Shown here: piece by piece, positions 5,789 through 10,799 of the stretch
Position numbering within the stretch: position 1 is the stretch's first letter
How the letters are laid out: each line of letters opens with the position of its first letter
Assembly: GCA_964552395.1 (NCBI GenBank)
Contig: CAZKGM010000065.1
Span: 1-10,799 of the forward strand
DNA: 10,799 nt
Source: JAJDNH01 sp964552395
GTDB lineage: Bacteria; Acidobacteriota; Thermoanaerobaculia; Thermoanaerobaculales; Sulfomarinibacteraceae
Direction: 5' to 3'
Position numbers and translations under genes: made by a program
Notes under the pieces: model-generated
Databases searched by the model: none
What the model was told of the DNA's origin: nothing
The model's input: the letters and a program-made list of their open reading frames with translations, nothing else

Positions 5789-6487
5789 ATGAAAGCCAAG
5801 ACGACTTCGGCTCACAGCGCCCTCGCCGCCGCATCGGCGACCACCTTCATCGATGAAACAGGTGAGGACAGGCGCTGGCTGCAGGCCGCGCTGGCGTTCG
5901 CGGTCATGCTGCACGTGGTGGCCTTCGCGGTGAACTGGCCAGCGCTCTCGGGTTCCGAGTCGGCTACACGGGCAGAGTCCGGCCGGACTCTGTATGTGCT
6001 CCGGAACGTGCTCTTCAAGCGACAGCCGGTCACCGCCCAGCTGCCGACACCACCCAGACGGGTAGTGCCAATCCCGGACGCCACACCCAGTGGTCCGGAG
6101 GTTATCCTGCCCGCCGAGCCGCCCGCGACCGACGTCCCCGACCTGGGAGACCAGGTGCTCGGAGCTATCAAGATCCCGGAGGCGCCGCCCGAGCACAGGG
6201 TGGTCCAGGCCTACGCCGACATCGCGCCGCCGGTGGTCCTCCACAGGGTGACGCCCGTCTACACCGACCTCGCCCGCAAGGTGGGCTACCAGGGAGTAGC
6301 GATTGTCGAGCTTCTCATCGACGAGCACGGCGAGGTGGCGCGGGCGCGGGTCCTGCGCGAGCTCCCGTTCGGCCTGAGCGACAGCGCCCTGGCGGCGGTG
6401 CGCCAGTGGAGATTCGGGCCGTCGACGCTGAACGGCCAGCCGGTGAGTGTCGTCTACCGGATCGCCGTGCAGTTCCGCCTGCAATAG
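5789..6487 (+). CDS. TonB-family energy transducer protein
   Basis: TonB-like protein expected to link the energised inner membrane to outer-membrane receptors. It has 232 residues from the second of two adjacent ATGs (the first, at 5786, adds one Met). A short cytoplasmic N-terminus precedes one transmembrane helix at about 31-50. That helix contains H42 (VMLHVVAF), resembling the membrane histidine important in TonB. A Pro-rich periplasmic linker covers about 80-150. The TonB C-terminal domain spans about 155-232, with the family pattern P-x-Y-x3-AR-x2-GYQG, the ID-x2-G-x-V turn, AVRQWRFGP (203-211) and NGQPV (215-219). No exbB or exbD is nearby. It is divergent from nuoA and shares its regulatory region. 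Which receptors it serves is unknown, so I give no gene symbol. The alternative is a TonB-C-domain protein with a different role. Confidence 0.9.
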   Translation: MKAKTTSAHSALAAASATTFIDETGEDRRWLQAALAFAVMLHVVAFAVNWPALSGSESATRAESGRTLYVLRNVLFKRQPVTAQLPTPPRRVVPIPDATPSGPEVILPAEPPATDVPDLGDQVLGAIKIPEAPPEHRVVQAYADIAPPVVLHRVTPVYTDLARKVGYQGVAIVELLIDEHGEVARARVLRELPFGLSDSALAAVRQWRFGPSTLNGQPVSVVYRIAVQFRLQ

Positions 6488-6498
6488 GACACACTCAA

Positions 6499-6530
6499 GC
6501 GGGAGGAACGCCCGCCATGCAATCGGCGGG
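6499..6530 (+). other. Mutually exclusive small hairpins upstream of the terminator
   Basis: GCGGG (6499-6503) can pair with CCCGC (6511-6515). Alternatively CCCGCC (6511-6516) can pair with GGCGGG (6525-6530). The second helix uses the same arm as the first and touches the base of the terminator stem that follows. This may be simple GC-rich chance or may tune termination. Confidence 0.3.
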
Positions 6531-6581
6531 GAGGCGGGGAAGGAAGGCCGACGCCGCTCCTGCCCCGCCTCCGGAACTTTT
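6530..6581 (+). terminator. Strong hairpin with short T run after tonB
   Basis: GGAGGCGGGG (6530-6539) pairs perfectly with CCCCGCCTCC (6563-6572). After one A/G mismatch the stem continues with AGGA/TCCT (6541-6544 with 6558-6561). A small internal loop then leads to GGC-CGAC-GCC (6546-6555). The hairpin is followed by GGAAC and four Ts (6578-6581). It lies about 40 bases after the tonB stop. The T run is short and offset by five bases, so termination may be only partial. Confidence 0.6.
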
Positions 6582-6598
6582 CACTGCTGCTCTTCGTA
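6573..6598 (+). promoter_or_regulatory. Candidate ECF-type promoter of the ABC exporter operon
   Basis: GGAAC (6573-6577, in GGAACTTTT) is followed after 17 bases by CGTA (6595-6598), the pattern of many extracytoplasmic-function sigma promoters. The start would fall at about 6605, giving a leader of about 60 bases before the ATPase ATG. No good sigma70 promoter was found in 6488-6664. The best -10 candidate there, TAGAGT at 6630-6635, has no -35 at proper spacing. Pattern match only. Confidence 0.4.
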
Positions 6599-6664
6599 GG
6601 TGTTCACGGACCTGCTCCCGCGTGGGTGGTAGAGTTCCCCAGCAGTGAGGTTCCAGGAGGCGGC

Positions 6665-7600
6665 ATGAAGAGATTGCTTGAGGTCTCGAATCTGGTGAAA
6701 ACCTACGGCGAGAGACGAGCGGTAGACGGCCTGTCGTTCGACGTCGGAGAGGGGGAGATCTACGGCCTGCTGGGACCCAACGGCGCCGGGAAGACCACTG
6801 CGATCAAGGTCGTGACCGGGCTTCTGCCGCCCACTTCGGGCAGCGTCAAGGTCGCCGGCTTCGACCCCTTCGCCGAGCCGTTGAAGGCCAAAGCTCAGCT
6901 CGGCTGGGTGGGACAGGAAACATCTCTGTACGAGGATCTGACCGCGGACGAGAACCTGCGGCTGGCGTGCGCGCTGACGCGGGTCCCACGCTCCGAGGTG
7001 CGGTCGCGGGTGGCGGAGCTCCTGGAGGCGATCGGGCTCGCCGACCGCGCGCGGGAACGGGTGTCCTCGTTCTCCGGTGGGATGAAGCGCCGGCTGCACC
7101 TGGCAGTCGCCTTGGTCCATCGGCCGAAGCTCCTCCTCCTCGATGAGCCGCTGGTCGGTGTTGATCCACAGGCCCGGGCGCACCTCACGGAGGTCATCGA
7201 GCGCCTCGCCCGGGAAGGCCACGCGGTGCTGCTGACGACCCACGACATGGACGACGCACAGCGGCTCTGCGGGCGCGTCGGCATCATCGACCATGGCAAG
7301 CTCCTGGCCGAAGGAACCGTGGATGAGCTGCAGGCGTCCCTCGGCGAACGCGACCTGCTCCGTCTCGACGGGGACTTTGACGAGAGCTCACCGCCGGCGC
7401 TGCCGCCGGAGCTCGGCGCCGAGATCCTGTCGGCACACCCCGGCGAGCTCCTGGTCAGCGTCGACAGCGGCTCGGAGGCCCTGCCACGAGTTCTCGCAGC
7501 GGCCGAGGCCGGGGGCCGCAGCGTGACCCGGGTGACCCTCGAGCGGCCGACGCTGGAGACTCTCTTCTTGAAGTTGACCGGCCGGGAGCTTCGCGACTGA
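6665..7600 (+). CDS. ABC transporter ATP-binding protein (ABC-2 exporter type)
   Basis: ATPase subunit driving the two permeases that follow, working on the cytoplasmic face of the inner membrane. It has 311 residues. The nucleotide-binding domain (about 5-220) has Walker A GPNGAGKT at 37-44, Q-loop Q84 (WVGQET), signature FSGGM at 136-140, Walker B LLLLDEP at 156-162 and H-loop H193 (TTHDMDDA). Residues about 225-311 form an extra C-terminal domain typical of the NodI/DrrA/NatA/YbhF-like group, ending in the common LETLFLKLTGRELRD. The ATG at 6665 is preceded by AGGAGG four bases upstream. The stop overlaps the next ATG by one base (TGATG). The domain type indicates export, but the substrate (drug, lipid, ion or other) cannot be read from sequence. 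Confidence 0.95.
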   Translation: MKRLLEVSNLVKTYGERRAVDGLSFDVGEGEIYGLLGPNGAGKTTAIKVVTGLLPPTSGSVKVAGFDPFAEPLKAKAQLGWVGQETSLYEDLTADENLRLACALTRVPRSEVRSRVAELLEAIGLADRARERVSSFSGGMKRRLHLAVALVHRPKLLLLDEPLVGVDPQARAHLTEVIERLAREGHAVLLTTHDMDDAQRLCGRVGIIDHGKLLAEGTVDELQASLGERDLLRLDGDFDESSPPALPPELGAEILSAHPGELLVSVDSGSEALPRVLAAAEAGGRSVTRVTLERPTLETLFLKLTGRELRD

Positions 7601-8850
7601 TGGCGCGCTTCACCGACCTTCTCGTTTTCGAGCTCAAACGCAGGCTTCGGGACCCGGTCTCGCTCGTCACCTGGCTCGCCATACCGTTCTTCATGGTCGC
7701 CGTCATGGTCCTGGTGTTCGGACCCGGCGGCACGAACGGGCTGCCGCAGATGAAGGTTCTGCTCGTGGACCACGACGACGGTCTGCTGTCGCGGGCATTG
7801 TCCTCGGCTCTCGACAGCCCCCAGCTCGCCGAGTACTTCGACGTACGGAAGGTCGACGAGAAGACGGCGAAGCACGAGATGGATCGCGGCAGGGCGTCGT
7901 TGCTGGTCGTCATCCCCGAGGGGTTCACGAAGGGGTTCTTCGACAACGCGCCGCTGACCATCCAGGTGTTCCGCAACCCGCAGGAATCTATCCTCCCGCA
8001 GATCGGAGAGGAGGTCGTGACCTTCCTTGCCGACTCCGGCGGGCTACTGCGCGCCGTGCTGCAGCCGCTGACCGCCGGCGTCATCGACCTCGGCGCCGAC
8101 CAGCGGCCGACACTGGCCCAGATCACGGACCTGTCCTCCCGGATCTACAAGCTCTTCGACGATCCCGCCGCCCGAAACCTGACCGCGTTCGACCACCTCA
8201 AGGTCGAGGAACGCCACCCGGGCGAGAAGAAGGTCTCCCGCTCCGACGTCGTCGGCTGGTTCGCACCCGGGATCGTGGCCCTCGCGCTGCTGTTCCTGAC
8301 GAACGGTCAGAGCCAGGAGGTCCAGGAGGATCTGATTAGCGGACGGCTCGCGCGGGCCTGGACCTCGGCCACGCCGCCTGCGGTGCCGGTGGCGGCCAAG
8401 TACGTCGCTCTCGTCTTGGCGGCCTCCGTCAATACCATGTTCCTGGTGGCGGCGCTGGCCGGGGTCCTCGGCTGGCGGCCCGGCAACCCGGCTCTGGTGG
8501 CCGCTCAGATCGTGGCCACAGCGGCGGCGTTCTCGGGTCTGGCCCTGCTGCTGCGCTCGCTGACCCGCAACCCCGAGGCCGGTGGAGCCGCAGCCTCAGG
8601 CGTCATGGTCGGCCTCGGCTTTCTCGGCGGCTGCTTCGTACCGACGATCTTCCTTCCCTCCTTCGTGCAGACTGCGGCCGACCTGATTCCGACCGGTTGG
8701 GCAGTCAAGGGATTCTTGATCCTGGAAGGCGCCACCTGGGCCGGGGCGGGCGGCGGCTTCGGCTGGCGAATCGCGGCCCTTCTAGCTACCGCCGTTGCCA
8801 GCTTCCTCATCGCCGTCCGCCTGATGCGGCGAAAGGCGGTGGCGGTATGA
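7600..8850 (+). CDS. ABC-2 type transporter permease, first of two
   Basis: Inner-membrane permease partner of the preceding ATPase. It has 416 residues. One transmembrane helix at about 21-40 is followed by a large extracytoplasmic domain of roughly 175 residues (41-217). Five more helices lie at about 219-235, 266-290, 298-318, 330-350 and 388-406. This is the ABC2_membrane_3 type layout of YbhS/YbhR-like and NatB-like proteins. The segment SLTRNPEAGGAAASGVMVGL and the nearby FLGGCFVP (341-348) are typical of the family. The start overlaps the ATPase stop by one base, so translation is coupled. The C-terminus is short and basic (RLMRRKAVAV). It is not a duplicate of the next gene, since the two extracytoplasmic domains look unrelated by eye. 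Confidence 0.92.
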   Translation: MARFTDLLVFELKRRLRDPVSLVTWLAIPFFMVAVMVLVFGPGGTNGLPQMKVLLVDHDDGLLSRALSSALDSPQLAEYFDVRKVDEKTAKHEMDRGRASLLVVIPEGFTKGFFDNAPLTIQVFRNPQESILPQIGEEVVTFLADSGGLLRAVLQPLTAGVIDLGADQRPTLAQITDLSSRIYKLFDDPAARNLTAFDHLKVEERHPGEKKVSRSDVVGWFAPGIVALALLFLTNGQSQEVQEDLISGRLARAWTSATPPAVPVAAKYVALVLAASVNTMFLVAALAGVLGWRPGNPALVAAQIVATAAAFSGLALLLRSLTRNPEAGGAAASGVMVGLGFLGGCFVPTIFLPSFVQTAADLIPTGWAVKGFLILEGATWAGAGGGFGWRIAALLATAVASFLIAVRLMRRKAVAV

Positions 8851-9989
8851 GCTGGCGCCAAGTCCTCGCCGTCGCTCTGACGGATGTCAAGCGCATGCTC
8901 AGGCGCCGCGACACCATCCTCTGGCTGCTCATCATGCCGCTCCCCTACACCTACTTCTTCGGAGTCGCGTTCCACCAGTCGCCCAAGCAGAATCTGAAGG
9001 TCGTCGTGGTGGCGCCGCAGCCGGACGATGCCTCCCGCCGCATCGTCGCCGCGCTCTCCAAGGCTGACTTCGACGTGACTCGAGTTCCCGTCTGGACCTC
9101 GGAGAAGCCGCTGCCGGTCAAGGGCTACAGGGTGGACCTGCCGCCAATGCTCGGATCGGTGCTGGTGAGCGGAGCCACTGGCCGGATCGACGTCTGGAGC
9201 AGCTCCGGCGATATCGACGCAACCAGGCTCAGGGTCACCGTGGAGCAGGCCGTTCTGACCCTGCGCGGCGAGCTGCTCGCCCACCTCGTGCGCGGCGAGC
9301 CAGTGACCGCGGCTTCGCTCGCCGAGCCTCTCGAGGTGGTGCCGATAACAGTCAAGGCGGCCGACTGGGGGAAGAAACGCGAGATCCCGTCTGGCTTCAA
9401 GCAGGCCATCCCAGGCAACATGGTGATGTTTGTGCTGATGTCGGTGCTCGTCACCGGGGCCATCCGGCTCCTCCTCGACCGCGAAGCAGGTCACTTGCAG
9501 CGGATGCTCGCATCGCCGATCTCCGAGCGCAGCATCGTGCTCTCCCAGTTCCTCTCCCTCGGGTTGCTGGGGATCTTCGAGTCGCTCTACTTCCTGCTCC
9601 TCGGCAGAGTCGTCTTCGGACAATCTCTGGGTGACCACCCGGCCGCCGTGATAGGTGTCCTGGTACTCATGGTAGCCGCAGCGAGCGGGGTGGGCATCGT
9701 CCTCGGAGCAACCCTCAAGACCGCCAAGCAAGCCGGTGCTGTGGGTATCTTCGGGACCCTGGTGCTGTCCGCCCTTGGTGGCTGCTGGTGGCCGATGGAG
9801 ATCCTCCCATCCGGCATGAAGGTGCTCGCACTCTCTCTGCCGACCGGCCAAACGATGCATGCCCTCGTTCGCCTGACGGTGTGGGGGGATCCTCCGTCAG
9901 TGCTTGTCGGCTACGTCGCGTACATGGCCGTCTTTGCCATCGCGGCCGGCGCCATCGCGGTCAAGGTGCTTCGTAGGCGAATGGTTTAG
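8847..9989 (+). CDS. ABC-2 type transporter permease, second of two
   Basis: Second inner-membrane permease, 380 residues, probably pairing with the first as a heterodimer over an ATPase homodimer. One helix at about 24-42 is followed by an extracytoplasmic domain of about 140 residues (43-187). The motif SGFKQAIPGNMVMFVLMSVL begins at residue 182, the standard entry into helix 2 in this family. The cytoplasmic loop LDREAGHLQRMLASPISERS begins at residue 210. Further helices are at about 232-256, 266-289, 297-312 and 351-373. LGGCWWP (310-316) is the counterpart of FLGGCFVP in the first permease. The ATG at 8847 overlaps the preceding stop as ATGA. The open frame upstream to 8697 is shadow of the first permease. 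Confidence 0.92.
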   Translation: MSWRQVLAVALTDVKRMLRRRDTILWLLIMPLPYTYFFGVAFHQSPKQNLKVVVVAPQPDDASRRIVAALSKADFDVTRVPVWTSEKPLPVKGYRVDLPPMLGSVLVSGATGRIDVWSSSGDIDATRLRVTVEQAVLTLRGELLAHLVRGEPVTAASLAEPLEVVPITVKAADWGKKREIPSGFKQAIPGNMVMFVLMSVLVTGAIRLLLDREAGHLQRMLASPISERSIVLSQFLSLGLLGIFESLYFLLLGRVVFGQSLGDHPAAVIGVLVLMVAAASGVGIVLGATLKTAKQAGAVGIFGTLVLSALGGCWWPMEILPSGMKVLALSLPTGQTMHALVRLTVWGDPPSVLVGYVAYMAVFAIAAGAIAVKVLRRRMV

Positions 9990-10029
9990 GCCGGATTGTT
10001 CATGAGCGGTCGCAGCGAGACCGGCGAGA

Positions 10030-10095
10030 CCTCTGTCAGCGGCAGAGGCCCGGGCGGTGACCCCGATGCCGTCCGTTGCGTGCGCCACGGGCGCA
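10030..10095. other. Convergent intergenic spacer with small hairpins
   Basis: The 228 bases between the exporter stop (9989) and the stop of the opposing hydrolase gene (10218) contain no convincing gene. Visible structures are CCTCTG/CAGAGG with a 7-base loop (10030-10048) and TGCGCC-ACG-GGCGCA (10081-10095). A weaker CATAC/GTATG lies at 10122-10138. None has a proper T run on either strand, so calling them terminators would be speculative, although a convergent gap is where terminators are expected. Confidence 0.4.
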
Positions 10096-10217
10096 GACTC
10101 GAGGCGTCGACGTGCCGCAGGCATACTCGGAGGGTATGTTGAGGACAGCGAGACGCGAAGAGCACGGCCAGGCCCTCGTATCGCCGGTCGCAGTCGATAG
10201 CGAGTGAATGATCCGGG

Positions 10218-10799
10218 CTAGCTCCGGTTCCAGGCGTGTACGAGCCCGGCTGCATTGAGAGCCATCGGGCACGCGGCACGCAGGTGGTCCCTCACCGACG
10301 CGGGCGCCGAGTCCATCTCGAGATCGCGGTCGTCGATCTCGGTCAGGGCCGCCTCGAGGGAGCCGGAGTCCCCGGCATTGCCGAGCACCTCCTCCGTCAG
10401 CTTCCACCAGCGGGTGAGCCGGTCCTCGAGGTCGCGAAGGTGGCGCTTGACGTTGTCGTGGATTCCGTAGTGGGTTACCAGCAGACGGTTCGGGGCCAGC
10501 CCGCCAAGACGTCGTAGACTCTCCCTCCAGGTCCCCAGGTCGAGGTCGGGAGGCGGGGTCGGCGGCACGACGTGGCTCGAGCCCGGCATACGGATCCCCC
10601 CGACGTCGCCGGTCGCAATGCAGTCCCCGACCTGCCACGCGACGTGGTGCCTGGCGTGCCCGGGCGTGTGCCAGCCTGTCACCTCGAGCCCCCCGACCGC
10701 GACCGTCTCGCCGTCACCGACCTCCCGCAGCTGAGCCGGGGGTACCGGCTCCATCCGCCCCCACAGAAAGTCCATGGCCTCCCGATACAGGCGCGCCGC
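10218..10799 (-). CDS. Metallo-beta-lactamase-fold hydrolase, C-terminal part (start beyond right edge)
   Basis: The visible 193 codons are the C-terminal part of an MBL-fold hydrolase. The frame is open through 10799, and the Met at 10773-10775 is internal: the codons before it (AARLYREA) continue smoothly. The N-terminal HxHxDH metal motif lies outside the window. Later metal ligands are visible: the His of TPGHARHH (residue 48 of the fragment), the Asp of ATGDVGG (65) and the His of LLVTHYG (110). After about residue 115 a helical tail follows (NVKRHLRDLEDRLTRWWKL and onward), common in hydrolases of the glyoxalase II-like/LACTB2-like broad family. The substrate cannot be predicted. It converges on the ABC operon and is unrelated to it by strand. 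Confidence 0.88.
   Translation of the reverse strand, partial: AARLYREAMDFLWGRMEPVPPAQLREVGDGETVAVGGLEVTGWHTPGHARHHVAWQVGDCIATGDVGGIRMPGSSHVVPPTPPPDLDLGTWRESLRRLGGLAPNRLLVTHYGIHDNVKRHLRDLEDRLTRWWKLTEEVLGNAGDSGSLEAALTEIDDRDLEMDSAPASVRDHLRAACPMALNAAGLVHAWNRS

Noticed and set aside
6630..6635. TAGAGT as a sigma70 -10 box for the exporter operon
   Set aside because: Only four of six bases match, and the nearest -35-like sequence (TTCACG at 6603-6608) is 21 bases away, outside normal spacing.
8505..9860. Long minus-strand open frame (451 codons) opposite the permease genes
   Set aside because: It covers two clear permease genes in the opposite direction, and its product is His/Glu/Gly-rich with no domain pattern. 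This is a shadow of codon bias.
10105..10112. CGTCGACG palindrome in the convergent spacer as an operator
   Set aside because: An eight-base palindrome of C, G, T and A is common in high-GC DNA, and there is no promoter nearby for it to control.
9986..10279. Minus-strand open frames across the convergent spacer
   Set aside because: They overlap the end of the hydrolase gene or of the permease, have no ribosome site or domain pattern, and look like chance frames in GC-rich DNA.
1..10799. CRISPR arrays, tRNA or rRNA genes, insertion sequences or attachment sites
   Set aside because: No regularly spaced repeats, cloverleaf patterns, terminal inverted repeats or transposase-like frames were seen. 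Gene order and base composition look continuous throughout.

Overview
This is a high-GC bacterial window, almost fully coding, from a Gram-negative aerobe or other respiring bacterium. It has a TonB-type energy transducer (implying an outer membrane) and a respiratory complex I operon. The look of the genes would fit Acidobacteriota or a similar lineage, but no marker here fixes the taxon, so that is a weak inference.

Positions 1-5576 (minus strand) hold a tightly packed complex I operon read right to left: nuoA, nuoB, nuoC, nuoD, nuoH, nuoI, nuoJ, nuoK and the first 111 codons of nuoL, which runs off the left edge. Genes overlap by 1-10 bases or are separated by 3-10 bases, so they are almost certainly one transcript. 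All iron-sulfur, quinone-site and proton-channel signature residues I could check are present. The order jumps directly from nuoD to nuoH. The NADH-oxidising module genes nuoE, nuoF and nuoG are absent from their usual place, so the electron input is either encoded elsewhere or is not NADH. NuoC has a long charged, Ala/Lys/Pro-rich N-terminal extension, and NuoI has a six-lysine run encoded by a triplet microsatellite.

Positions 5577-5788 form a divergent regulatory region. On the minus strand there is a near-consensus sigma70 promoter for nuoA (TTGACA, 16 bases, TACAAT). A CRP/FNR-like dyad (TGTCA-N6-TCACA) overlaps its -35 box. The same dyad sits at about -41.5 relative to a plus-strand TATGAT box pointing at the tonB-like gene, so one regulator could repress nuo and activate the divergent gene.

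Positions 5789-6487 (plus) encode a TonB-family protein. A strong hairpin followed by a short T run ends this unit. A motif resembling an ECF sigma promoter (GGAAC-N17-CGTA) then precedes the next operon.

Positions 6665-9989 (plus) are a three-gene ABC-2 exporter operon: one ATPase and two different permeases, translationally coupled by 1- and 4-base overlaps. The substrate cannot be read from sequence.

Positions 9990-10217 are a convergent intergenic spacer with small hairpins. Positions 10218-10799 (minus) are the C-terminal part of a metallo-beta-lactamase-fold hydrolase whose start lies beyond the right edge.

The window is mostly conventional. The most interesting parts are the regulatory architecture between nuoA and tonB and the missing NADH module. 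I found no CRISPR, tRNA, rRNA, insertion sequence, or clearly new defence or metabolic system.
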